From positions 17,665,114 to 17,729,113 of the forward strand of contig OX377206.1 of assembly GCA_947396885.1 (NCBI GenBank): a stretch of DNA of 64,000 nucleotides. Direction: 5' to 3'. A program made the translations under genes and the position numbers. Below the pieces are notes generated by a model. It made no database searches. It saw only the letters and a list, made by a program, of their open reading frames with translations, and was not told where the DNA came from. Below are positions 32,546 to 43,250 of this stretch, in pieces. The stretch is from Heligmosomoides polygyrus polygyrus (taxonomy: Eukaryota > Nematoda > Chromadorea > Rhabditida > Heligmosomidae). Position 1 is the first letter of the stretch. Every line of letters starts with the position of its first letter.

Positions 32546-35500
32546 TCATCATCATTTTCATTAGCGTCTGTCCCGCTTGGTGGCGGGGTCCGCTCTTCTG
32601 GTGTGGTGACGCCAATTCTCCCGATCAAATGCTTGATCAGGGTCCACACCAGCCATCTCTAAGTCCAAGCGCAACGTATCTAGCCAACGTTGCTTCGGGC
32701 GTCCTCTGGGCCGCTTTCCAGGGACCACAAGATTCAGGCCAATCTTACACACGGTGTCGTCGTTAGCGCGAAGGACGTGGCCGTACCATCGAAGACGAGC
32801 TTCGCGCAGCTTCTCGGATATCGGGGCGACACCGAACCTCTGTCGTATGGTGTCGTTACAAACGCGGTCCAAACGCGTAACTCCAGCCGTCCACCGTAGC
32901 ATCTTCGTCTCCATTACACTGAGGCGGCTTTCAACTTTCTTCGTCACGGGCCAGCACTCAGCACCGTACGTCGCTACTGGGCGGACTACTGTTCTATAAA
33001 CCTTCGATTTGAGGTGCTCAGGTATTGTCCTGTCGCAAAGCACCCCAGTCAGTGAGCGCCATTTGGACCAGGCTGCACTCACGCGCGCGTTCACCTCCAA
33101 CTTTAGGCTGCCATCGAACGTGACTGTTGATCCGAGATACTTGAAGGATGTAACTCGTGAGAGCTCAGTACCATCGATCTTAATAGATCCGTGCTCATTT
33201 ACATCCGTCGTCAAGTATTCCGTCTTTTTGACGTTTAGCTTGAGACCGAACAATGCCAAACGATCGCACCACGCCTGTGCCTGTCGCTCGAGTTCGGTTT
33301 TGTCTTCACATGCAAGCATGACGTCGTCAGCATACAGCAGCGTCCAAGGTGCCGCCATTTGGAGATCTCGTGAGATTGCATCCATCACGACCACGAAGAG
33401 CAGTGGGGATAGCGCAGATCCCTGATGCACCCCTACAGAGATGGGAAACTCCATCGAGGTGCCCGCAGGCGCTCGCACTCGACTCCTTGGGCAAGAGTAT
33501 AGAATGCGCACCCACTCAATAAGCTCTTCAGGGATACCATGTTGTCGCAACGCGTACCATATAACATCTCGCGGAACGCGGTCGAAGGCCTTCTCCAAGT
33601 CCAGGAAGGCAAAATGCACCGGTTTCTGTTTCTCGCGGTGCTTCTCTAGCAAAAGACAAACGGCGTGAATGGCATCAACGGTGCCACAGCCAGATACGAA
33701 ACCACACTGATTCGTGGAAAGCTGTACGACATCCCGGATACGTCCGTCGACAATTCGCTCAAAGATTTTCATGGTGTGCGAAAGAAGACGAATTGGACGG
33801 TAACTGGCGCAGTCTGCAGGACTGCCCTTCTTCTTCCAAATCGGGATGGTCGTGCTTTGCTGCCAACCCTCAGGCACTTTCTTCTCAGCAACAACCTGAT
33901 TGAAAAACGCAGTCAGTCAGTCAGCAGGGCATTAGCCCTTCGACTTCCACAGGTCAGCTAGCAGGTCATCGGGTCCAGTGGCTTTGCCTGACTTCATCTT
34001 TCTCAGGGCTGCTTCAGTTTCGCTCACTGTGATCTTCTGAATGGGACCGTATACAGGTGATGCAAAAGGAACAGCAGGATGTTCAAATTCTACATTCGAG
34101 ATTTCCTCGAAGTACTCGTGCCATCGCTTCACAGCCCTCTTACGATCCATCAGAAGATGACCGCTCTCGTCGTTAATGCCAAAGAACTTCTCAATGTCTT
34201 CTGCTTGGCGACAGCGAGCTTTGGCGAGTCGGTAAATATAACGCTCACCATCGCGCGTTTCCAATTTTTTGCTGACATCAGCGTAGTATGCGGCTTTAGC
34301 AGCGGCCACTGCCTTCTTTGCCGCTTTCTTTGCTTCTCGATAGTTCCGCCAATTATGGACTGTTTTATCACCGATAAACACGTGATAGAGCCGTTTCTTT
34401 TCTCGGACGTTCTCTCTGACATCATCAGTCCACAGCCATGCCTGCTTGTCGACCCCGCGTCGTCCAGGCTTCGTTGTGCCAAGTTCAAGGCGTGCAGCCC
34501 GAGTTATCGCATCGGTAGCGTCCTTCCAGGTTTCGTCGACAGTTGTCACTGTCGGCAACCGAATGCGAGAAATAACTGCCGCTTCCTTCTCTTTCAGTCG
34601 CCACCATTTGATTCTAGCCGACCCACATCGCTCGACATTTTTACACCTCGAAGGTGTGATCTTCAGCGAGCAGATCAGTGGACGGTGTTGCGTGGCAACC
34701 GTCTCATACGGCACGGTCTTCGCGTCTGTGACAATGCCTTGGTCGCGACGCCTAACAAGGACATAGTCAATCTGCGTTTTATCATTCCCGCTATAAAACG
34801 AGATGAGGTGGGAGTCACGCTTTAGAAATTTGGTGTTCACGATGGTGAGGTCATGTGAGTCTGCATACTCAAGTATACGCTCACCATCGGCGTTGCGCGA
34901 CCCATATCCAAAACCACCATGACAGTTGTAGCCGTCTTTCGTTGCTCCGACGTGACCATTAAGGTCACCTGCCACAACAACCATATCTTGCGACGGTACT
35001 TCCGCTGTCTTCTCATCAGGCAGGGACCAGAACTCGTCCTTGGTTTGCTCGGAACAGCCTGTCTGCGGAGCATACGCAGAAAAGAAATGGCATCGTCGCT
35101 CTTCTACGGCGACAACAATCTTCATCAAGCGGTCATCGAAACGTTCTACGCTTGCAATCGCGTCACGGAAACGCTCGGAGACGATCACACCGACACCACT
35201 GGTGGTCCTGGGACTTCCACATAGAACGACCTTGAAGCCACGTCCTATGTCCCTTGACTTGCTGCAGGACCACCTCGTCTCCTGCACCGCACAGAAATCT
35301 ATCTTTCTTCGCTCCAGTGCTTCTACCAACTCGCACGAGCGGCCCGTCAACGTACCCACATTCAACGTTGCTACGCGGGTCTTGCCTACGTTACGGGACT
35401 TTCGGACTAGCTCAGTTGCCCCCCGATGCCGTCCTCGCATCAGGGACCCTCGCACACTTTTCACACTCGCCGGGCTTTGCGAGTGCGCGTCGGCTCCCGC

Positions 35501-35689
35501 AGACGCCGTAGCATTATCTCGAGAACTTTGTAACGTCGTCAACCATATGATGTGACACAGAATGTTCGTAGGCCGGCCTGTCACTATGGCCTGTCGCCTG
35601 CATTCGAATGTCCGTGTTTGGCTCGGCTTGCAAAAGCAAGCAGTTTCCAGTGGCACCACGTGGAGGAACGGACGTCGTTAACACAATTG
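32546..35689 (-). mobile_element. Full-length RTE LINE inserted in the BEL/Pao element
   Basis: A 13-bp target duplication CATCGTTAACACA lies at 32533-32545 and 35690-35702. The element ends 3' in an ATG/GAT trinucleotide tail (32546-32560). Total 3.14 kb, the normal length for RTE. Confidence 0.88.
32561..35659 (-). pseudogene. RTE endonuclease-reverse transcriptase, broken by two stop codons
   Basis: One frame runs from 35659 to 32561, about 1030 codons. The N-terminal half is an APE-type endonuclease: RVATLNVGTLTG, AVQETRW, VVAGDLNGHVG, SRNADGERILEYADSHDL, DYVLV and TQHRPLICSL are its canonical blocks. After a linker comes the RT with SYRPIRLLSH, FLDLEKAFDRVPRD and LLYADDVMLA (active site 33334-33323). 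Two in-frame stops, TAA and TGA, fall together at about 33915-33931, at residues that are aromatic (Y, W) in the intact copy at 1-1424. Otherwise it is open, so it died recently or these are point lesions in one copy. Confidence 0.92.
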
Positions 35690-35702
35690 CATCGTTAACA
35701 CA

Positions 35703-35925
35703 ATTATACTAAAATCGACCAATTGGATAATACACACATAGAATACCACAAGTAAATGGAATCAGCAAATAAAAACACATTCATATCGTATCATATCAAG
35801 ATTGCATAGACGAGCATTCTTGGAAAGTAGATTGCGTCGAGTTGTTGAATCCGAACGGGTCCTTTTCTCTAAAAGGTCGTTCAAGTTTTTACAAGCTATT
35901 CAAATCTTCTAAAGGTGATGATCCT
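35703..35925. other. BEL/Pao internal spacer
   Basis: No recognisable coding or repeat signal. Confidence 0.4.
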
Positions 35926-36142
35926 GCAGTTAGCTATGAATGCAGGTCTTGTAGGTTCGAGTAAAGCGGAGTGTTGTCTTTACAGAGGTAGCTATCTGTG
36001 GGATTATGGACGAAGGTTTCGATTGAGAAAAGTTGTCTTTACAGAAGGTAGCTATCTGTGGGACTATGAACGAAGGTTTCGATTGAGGAAAGTTGTCTTT
36101 ACAGAAGGTAGCTATTTGCGGAGTTTTGACTGAAGGATTCAA
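35926..36142 (-). repeat. Three 59-60-bp tandem repeats, possibly coding
   Basis: GTTGTCTTTACAGA recurs at 35973, 36032 and 36092 with ACGAAGGTTTCGATTGAG between. On the minus strand the units translate as PQIATFCKDNF and QSKPS repeats in the same frame as the gag zinc-knuckle ORF just upstream, separated by one TGA. They may be a repetitive tail of gag or just a minisatellite. Confidence 0.6.
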
Positions 36143-36157
36143 CTTGAAGCAATCTGC

Positions 36158-37047
36158 TCACATTCGAAACTCGTATGTGCAAAAGCTGGTATGGTGGCCT
36201 GTCATTTCGGCAGATCTACCGGCCAGACGACAATAAGGGCAAGTAGATTTTGGTCTACAGGCTGTGGTCAGGTGTTTAGCTGGTCCTAAGCAGCGTTCGC
36301 AACGTTTCTTCTCCGTGAGGCGATCACGACGAGCGATTAGAGTTGGATAGGCGGTGCATGAACTCGCCCAATGTCTTTCTCCACAGAAAACGCAATCGGT
36401 GAGAGGATCATTCTTTTTGGGATGTGATGATTGAGGATTAGGCTGCTGCATAATCGTCTGACCACTCGATTGTTGTGGTCTAGCGACTGCTGTAGCCTGA
36501 ACTTGCGGTTGATATGTAGTGTTGTTTTCGAGTTTTAGAGCGTATTGATCTAGTTTGTGAGAGAGTTGTGTCACTAGTTGTTTCATTTTCTTTTGTGGTA
36601 GCTCGCAGCTTACACTTTGAGCATGACGCTTTTCAGCGCGTCTGTTAGTTTCTTCTATTGTTTCAAGGATTGTTGTAACATCCTTTTGCAGGTTTTCGAG
36701 TTTGACCTCAAACCTTCTTATGACATACGGCACCTCGAATAGGGCGTATGGAGGTTGAGGTTGATGCTCAGCTTGTGTTTGAAGTTGTTGCAGAGGCTGG
36801 GAAGGAGGTTGAGGATAGATCGCGTTGAAGTCGTAGAATGTTTCTTGAGGCGGCTGTGCAGCAACGTTAATTGGAGAGCCATAGTGCGGGCTAGTGGATG
36901 TTCGTGGTGAAGGGGTGCGCGAACGTCCGCGCGAGGAAGTAGAGGTGTGTTGTTGACTGGAGTGGCGTCGTCTTCGTTGCCATTGAAAGGACTGGAGTTG
37001 TCAGGTTGTTGTTCGTTAAAGTCGGACTTGATAGAAGCAGGATGCAT
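36158..37047 (-). pseudogene. BEL/Pao gag C-terminal part with zinc knuckles
   Basis: The minus ORF ending at 36158 carries a coiled, polar stretch (LENLQKDVTTILETIEETNR), a Gln-rich linker and then three zinc-binding clusters typical of BEL/Pao gag: CVFCGERHWASSC, CERCLGPAKHLTTAC and CPYCRLAGRSAEMTGHHTSFC. Upstream codons without ATG continue the frame through a Pro/Gln-rich segment to about 36910, and another frame (36718-37047) leads up to 37047. The N-terminal capsid part is missing or unrecognisable. Gag would bind element RNA in cytoplasmic particles. Confidence 0.8.
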
Positions 37048-37365
37048 ATCTGAAATATTCTGGGAGTAACTGGTGTTGAAAGGGCAAATATGTACGTTGT
37101 GAGATGGGGTGAGATGTTAAAGAAATATTAGCGTATGGATCGAACTGCGACTGTATGTGGAGGAAATGATTGGTTGCAGACGTTATTAAGATGAAGAGGA
37201 AGTTGGTTTGCTGCCGAAATGTAAAAAAGTTGCTCAAATGGAACTAAGGCAGCGGAGAGCAAGTCGTGCCAATAATACCGGAATTTTGAGCAGTATGTGT
37301 ACTACAACTCTGATTATATAGAGGATTATCAGAGGAATACGTAGAGGAAGTGGCAGGGCTAACGT
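37048..37365. other. 5' leader of the BEL/Pao element
   Basis: Between the primer site and gag on the minus strand. A 73-codon frame (37016-37237) has no known motif. Confidence 0.4.
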
Positions 37366-37439
37366 AGCTCGGTGGTTCAGTGGTAGAATGCTCGCCTGCC
37401 ACGCGGGCGGCCCGGGTTCGATTCCCGGCCGATGCACCA
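37366..37439 (+). tRNA. tRNA-Gly(GCC)-like sequence occupying the LTR primer binding site
   Basis: 37369-37436 matches tRNA-Gly with D arm GGTTCAGTGGTAGAATGC, anticodon GCC at 37398-37400, T arm CCGGGTTCGATTCCCGG and acceptor 3' strand CCGATGC plus A. It is followed by CCA, ending exactly at the LTR boundary (37440). The first acceptor bases are AGC rather than the GCA needed to pair, so the 5' end is imperfect. In element orientation the reverse complement starts TGGTGCATCGGCCGGG, a perfect primer binding site. The encoded CCA and position argue that this is a reverse-transcribed tRNA copy, not a normal tRNA gene. Confidence 0.8.
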
Positions 37440-37969
37440 TGACCGTACTCTGCCTTTGTATCATGACCGTACTTTTGCCGTTGTGTTTGGCTGGGCTATG
37501 CCTTCGGTGGTTCTAATATTACGGCAGAGCCTGGAAGATTGTTTGGTAGAGATTATGCGGTGTAAGATTTATTATCGTTTACAAACGGCATGTGACATGC
37601 GTCCAATATGAATGGGAATGAAGACAGTTGTGGTTGGACTTGTTTCTTCCTACGTTCTACTGCCTCTGCGGTGCTAGGCTCATTGTACACTTGTGGACTT
37701 GTTGTATTGGCGGAGTCGCTATTGATTGTAATCTCGACAGTCCTACGAGCGGACTGGGCGAGACGTGCGACTGTCCCGGCAGCCGTAGACTGGCTGTGCC
37801 GGGGTGGCTGACCGGCCCGGCTGCCCCTGGAGCGGGCAGAGCCGGACGGGCCCCGACGGGACGTGGCGGCGGCTATTTATACCCTTGCCACGCCCCCTTG
37901 CCGGTGGTACCACCTCCTTGCCGGAGGCCCCGCCTCTTTGCCGGTGCTTGCGACGGTCGAGTCGCGACA
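37440..37969 (-). repeat. 5' LTR of the BEL/Pao element
   Basis: Near-identical to 31875-32404, with the same TATAAAT box (about 37882-37876, minus) and the TG/CA ends. It should drive minus-strand transcription toward gag. Confidence 0.88.
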
Positions 37970-38475
37970 GGGGACCGCTGCAGGGGAGGGTCCAGTAATG
38001 GGGGGGGGGGGGGGGGGGGAGTGGAAAGAAGGAAGACCAGTGAAGAGGGGACCACTAAGAGGGACCACTGCAGGGGAGGGTCCAGTAATGGGGGGAGTGG
38101 AAAGAAGGAGGACCAGTGAAGAGGGGACCACTAAGGAGGACCACTGCAGGGGAGGGTCCAGTAATGGGGGGGGGGGAGTGGAAAGAAGGAGGACCAGTGA
38201 AGAGGGAACCACTAAGAGGGACCACTGCAGGGAAGGGTCCGGTGAGGGGAGACCGGTAACGGGGGGAGGAACCAGTGAAGAGGGGATCAGTAAAAGGGAC
38301 CAGAAAAGGGAGGACCAGCAAAGGTGGAACCAGTAACGGCGGTGGGAGTGGTGAAGGGGGCCCAATGAAGAGGGGACCAGTATAGGGGGGGGGGGGGGAA
38401 GAGGAGAGAGACGGTAAAGGGGACCAGTGAAGATGGGACCACTGAAGGAGAGGGTCCTGTGAAGGGGACCAGTAA
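37970..38475. repeat. Tandem GGTCCAGTAATGG repeat, about 65-bp units
   Basis: At least four units with GGGAGGGTCCAGTAATGGGG, GTGGAAAGAAGGA(A/G)GACC and AGTGAAGAGGGGACCACTAA, then more degenerate GGACCAGT units. Several homopolymer G runs are present. Long ORFs on both strands arise from the repeat and are not genes. Confidence 0.85.
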
Positions 38476-38499
38476 GGGCGGACCATGATTTTTTATCAG

Positions 38500-38690
38500 T
38501 ATCGTCAAACGGGTATCAGGCCTCAGAATACGTGCTACTGACGTCGTTACACGTGCGTTGGGGCACAGCAGATGTATCACAGACGATAAGAGCATGCGTA
38601 CGAATTCAGAACACGTGACCCAGACGTCGTACAACGTGCGCCCAGATCCAGAAATCGTTCCACAGATCGTACTTGCACAGCATTCGTGAG
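38500..38690. repeat. Degenerate copy of the 42-bp minisatellite
   Basis: Units with ATTCAGAACACGTGACCCAG and GACGTCGTACAACGTGCG match the consensus at 27.6 kb. It lies directly beyond the 65-bp array. Confidence 0.7.
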
Positions 38691-39014
38691 AAGACTTTTT
38701 AAGGGCATCGTTCGACAAGCGTACGCGTACTTGACTCTCACTCGTCTTTATTTTTTTCATTCCGGCACAAGTGTTAACGGTATCGAGCGGTCTACCGACA
38801 CCCATTGGTTTCATTTATGTTTTCGCAGATTAAGCACTTTGAGTTGAGACTCTCACAGTCTGTTCCTCAGGACTTAGTAGAACATGTACTTTGGAGAATG
38901 AAATGAAAGTAAGAGGGCCTAAAGACGAAAAGAACACGGTCGGGGTGTTCTATACTCGGGGTTTGGGGGCGAAGTCCCCAACCAAACGTTTGGCGGCCGA
39001 AAGGCCGCTGAACG

Positions 39015-39700
39015 TCTGTTCTCTTTATAACTCAATTACAACTCAACGATGCTGAGGAATGTATCTGCCATTGAGGGCAAGGACCTTGCTGCCATCGCTC
39101 AGCCAACTTCCTGATCCCATCCTTCCAGAACTGCTTGGTCCTGGTGTTGATCAACTGCTCGATATGGTTGTTAAGGACTGCTTGGGTTCTTGTGTCCCTT
39201 CCGACCAGGAAGTCCTGTAGGCTCAAGAAGTTGTGGTAGTCACATGGAGAGATGTCAGCCGAATACGGTGGGTGAGGCATGTGAACGTAGCCCTGCTGGC
39301 CAAGCTTATCCGTGGTTACTTGTTCCCAATGGGGTGCGGCGTTGTCGAAGAGGAGAAACTTCTTGAAGTGTTGCGAATGAATAAGAGCGAGTCGCAGGTT
39401 CGTCTCTTCTGTTTCGTTCACCATGGCCTTGCAGTCTATCGTCGTGCGTTTGGTAGACAGATTCCACTAACCGGTCCATGGGCGCAGACCCAAAAGCTCT
39501 GAAGGTGCTTCTCGCCGTGAACATGTCACCGAACAAAGGTCGGTAATGGGTCACCAGGCCTCACCCAGACTCGCTGCTTAGCAGAGTTAAGGTAGAAGAC
39601 GTACTTCTCATCTTGCGTGAATATTGAGCCCAGGCTGCTCGGGGTTGGGAATTGGGCGAGATTTGTGCGACACAGGTCGACTCGTCAGACTGGGGTTTCG
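39015..39700 (-). pseudogene. Mariner-like transposase remnant, different family
   Basis: Minus frame pieces: DEKYVFYLNSAKQRVWVRPG (about 39555-39618) is the first catalytic Asp region; LLFDNAAPHWEQVT and GYVHMPHPPYSADISPCDYH (39032-39424 ORF) are the second half, ending in FWKDGIRKLAERW. A frameshift splits them. Sequence differs from the mariners at 1.6, 10.6 and 29.8 kb. No terminal repeats were identified. Confidence 0.85.
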
Positions 39701-40719
39701 GCATGAGACAGAATTGGGTTTTGGCATGCTTCTGGAAAGGGCGGAAGTTGTAACTTCTCAGATGGGCTTCAGAAAGTAGCATACAAACATACAAATACGA
39801 TAAGCACGAAACCAGACTCCAGCCACGAGATATATGGACACGGCATGGGGTGCGTTCGAAGTGAGTCGTACTCCCCATGCAGGTTTCAGTTGCTTCCTCT
39901 TCTGTTTTATCTGGCAGTCTGAGCCAGAGAGATTTGCAGCTATCTAGAACTTGCGAATTTGTGCATGTTACGTTCGTTTAGGAAGGTTACAGCACAGTCT
40001 TTTGCGCAAACTACAGATATCGATTCGCTTTGATTTTTATATGGAAAAATTATTGAAGAACTGTTCAGAATGTCATGATCCTGCCATTTCAGAAAGCACT
40101 GACTGCTCCTCCTTCCTCAAGCTCTCAACTCTATTCTTCCTATAGCTGAAAAACATTGCTACATTAAAACAGTAACACAATCGTCGCTTCACAATCTAGT
40201 TAAGGGAACTGCGGCATTTTCGGCGCTAAACAGATCGCTGGAGAAACTTCTTACTCCTCTTTCTAACATTCTGTGTTTCTTCCCTCCCCTTTTCTGTCAT
40301 TCTTTTGCTTTCTGTCGAGATCTGTCGTCGATTTGACTGAAGAAGGTCTGGGTGGATTACTTTAACGAAAGGTTCGACTTGTTCAAGAAGCGTCATGCTA
40401 TTTACTTGTTGGCCTAGAACTCTCCCTTTCGAGCATAAGTCACGACAACGAAAGACTTCGTATTTTCTTTTTCCTGGTTTTAGGGAATCTGTTCAGGTTG
40501 CTTTGTCGAATCAGCCACGCTTCTATTGGTTTCTTCTTGCTATTCGAGCTAACGTGCCGTGATGCCTCTGTGGACCATTACGTACTGCAGCAGTTGTCGG
40601 AGTGTTGGGATGAAAATCATCAATACAGCTCCTGCTTCGGCCCTGCAAGGTGAAAAAAATTGCAGCTCACATCTGCAGGATCAAGTCAGAAAAGAAATCT
40701 CCTTCACATTGCTTCTTCC
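39701..40719. other. Intergenic, no recognised feature
   Basis: Short ORFs only. Confidence 0.4.
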
Positions 40720-43250
40720 TAACCAGGGAAGGGTCTTAGGCGTAGGTCTGAACGGGGAAATGGATAGTACTGCGAGAATATCCACCCTTCATATATTAGA
40801 AAAACGTTTTTGCTGAGTCCTTGAATCGAAAGAGCTACGGGCCCTTGAAGGGGGGATGGGAGGGGGGAGGGGGCACAGTAGCGCACCGTCAGCACGTGCC
40901 CACGTGCATGCGTGCGCGCCAGGGATGAGCGGATAATAAAATTTTGAAAGCCGGATAACGGATAACGGATGACGAACAAACAACAAAAAATTAAAATCAA
41001 TTTTAAACCATTCTTTGTCTAATAGTAGGTCGGGATTTGTAACATCGTCCTCGTCACATGTCAAATGAGCCACTTTTAACCTTCTTATCGGTGTTTTTCT
41101 TCGAGGTGCGAAGTAGCGCACTCTGAGAAGGCGCCGACTTTCGCATACACTCCGACTCAATGTTCTTGGTTCGGATTTCCAATCAAGGTATCAGGATTGC
41201 ACGGGAATGTTAGTGCACTGACCTGTCCATCGGCTGGTCACCGCACGTCATTGCCCAAGTACGTATACCAGTATTGAATCCGCAGCTCCTCAACAGCTGC
41301 TTCTACTGTTCAGCAACTACCCGTAAACCTATCGGCCGCAAAACGTCTGGTTGGGAGTTCGGCCCAAATTCTGAAAACAAAACGCCTTGGACACAACGGT
41401 TTATTGACCCTTCGGCCCCACTAGAGAAGAAGAAACTAATCTTGCTTATTACACAGAATAGAGTAAGGGAAGGTCCTCAAAACGATTTACGTAAGCATTG
41501 TCCGCTGCCCACCGCATTAGTGCTATTCCCACTCCGAAGTGTCTAATCTGCAGAACAATTGATAGTCGATCGGTTATTCGGTCAATCGATACTGTTATAT
41601 TGTTCTAGAAACTGTCTGAACCTCTTTATACTGGAGTATTTCCTGCAAGCGGAAGCAATTCTCTCGAAGAAACTGTCGTGTCAATTGGTCAAATTTGGGA
41701 GAAAACCGATAACTGCGGCCGAAAAATCGATATCATCGATTAATATTGGTCTTCTCATCCGACGTAATCATAACCACATCCCGATTGGTCAAATCGTGGT
41801 GTTGAACGACAACTCCGATCGAGCTTTTATATATAGTAGGATAGGATAGGATATTAAAGTACTGTCTTTTCACCCACCACTCGGAAGTTATGCACATGTC
41901 AAACATAGTTTCAATGAGCTAAAAGATCGTGTACATAGAAGATGAATATCTGGCACATCCTTAAAACGAAGTGATTTGTATGAAGGTTTATTTATTCCTT
42001 GTCTAACCGACAGGTTCTTGCCAGACAGTACATTGTGCTAGAAGGAATTTTGGTGAAACCCCCACAAATAGAAATAAGCAAGGCTGTGTTCTGCATTTCA
42101 GAACGCACTATGAGCAGGTTGACAGTTTGGCCTAATTATGCCATTGAGAACTAAGAGAAGGCACCGACCTAGCATTGCAAACGTATCTCGACTATCAGTG
42201 GAAAAAACAGAACGATTTTTAAAAACTTTCCTTATATTCAACTAAGTAATCATAAGGGTGCCAGATTTCGCTGTTCGTTATCCGGCCAAAGACCACCGGA
42301 TAACGAACAACAAAACGGATAGGCCAAAACCCGCCGGAAACCGGATAACGGATAATGGATAACGGTTAATCCGCTCATCCCTGGTGCGCGCGCTGTTGTA
42401 TGGGACGCGGTGAAAGGCTCTGCGGCAAGCGGTTCGGTGGCTCGGAAGGGTGCGGGGCTACTTTGCAGGTGCTAGGTCAGGTGTCAGACTCCCGTGCTTC
42501 GCAGCGTTTTTGCATTTTTTCAAGGTTGCCGCTTTCTTTACAAATTTGTTTCCTACACATCTCCTACATATTTATTTCACTCTAAATTGTCAAATAAGGA
42601 TCAGGAGCCGAAAATTAAAAAACGGATGTCAGATTCGTGATGAGCACCCCAAATAACCTCCCTAGGCAAGGTTTGGGCAAAGTCGGTGTTTATGACCTCG
42701 ACATCTCTAGTCACTCGTACCTCCTGTAACCCGTACCTGCTATGAGGTTGCTGTTTAACATTCGCTGAAAAACACAAAGCATTGTATAATTCAGAAACTG
42801 GGAAAAGTGAGTGAAGCACAGCTCACAGAAACCTTTATTTGACAATTTAGAGTGAAATAATTGTGTTGGAGATGTGTAGGAAGTAAGCTGATCTGATATA
42901 TGCTGCCATAAGGCACGACTTTCACAACACTTCTTTCACGACTCCATAGGTCGAGCAGATGTCGAAAAAATTTTTCGCCCAAACCTCGCCCAGGTGGGGG
43001 TTATTTGGGGTGCTGATCTCAAATCTGACATCCATTTTTGAAACTTCGGCCGATTACGGTAGCTTATCGTGGGTACGGGTGACGGTGCAATACTGTAACC
43101 TCAATTTCGAGGGCCCGTAGCTCGTTGGGTTCAAGGAATCAGCAAAAACGAAGCATGTTTTTCTACTACATGAAGGGTGGAGATTCTCACAGTGCTATCC
43201 ATTTCCCTCGTTCAGACCTACGCCTGAGACCCTTCCCTGGTAAGTAGAAC
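40720..43250. repeat. Complex fold-back repeat, split by a hAT element
   Basis: 40722-40850 (AGGGAAGGGTCTTAGGCGTAG) is the inverse of 43105-43245. Two further nested inverted pairs occur: 42535-42600 with 42825-42890, and 42605-42690 with 42970-43060. Related pieces lie at 16755-17095 and 21720-21850. No coding signal. Confidence 0.65.
40920..42383. mobile_element. Second non-autonomous hAT element
   Basis: Begins CAGGGATGAGCGGAT and ends ATCCGCTCATCCCTG, flanked by a perfect 8-bp duplication GTGCGCGC (40912-40919 and 42384-42391). Both subterminal regions have CGGATAACGGATAACGG repeats. No transposase was recognised. It is related in its ends to the hAT at 6335-8366. Confidence 0.85.

Larger units (their letters stand above)
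31875..37969 (-). mobile_element. Non-autonomous BEL/Pao-type LTR retrotransposon (gag remnant only)
   Basis: Two 530-bp LTRs (31875-32404 and 37440-37969) in the same orientation begin TG and end CA and are about 98% alike by eye. In minus orientation the right LTR is 5', followed by a tRNA-Gly primer site, then a gag C-terminus with zinc knuckles (37047-36158), then about 0.6 kb of spacer, and the left 3' LTR. No protease, RT or integrase frame was seen, so pol has been deleted. An RTE LINE (32546-35689) is inserted near its 3' end. Without the LINE it would be about 2.95 kb. It would need a full-length relative for transposition. Confidence 0.85.

Noticed and set aside
37234..37464. Minus ORF with RPGIEPGPPAWQASILPLNH
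   Set aside because: This is the translated reverse complement of the tRNA-Gly copy, a familiar database artefact, not a protein.
38055..38486. Pro/Ser-rich ORFs on the minus strand of the G-rich array
   Set aside because: Products of the 65-bp tandem repeat, with no other support.
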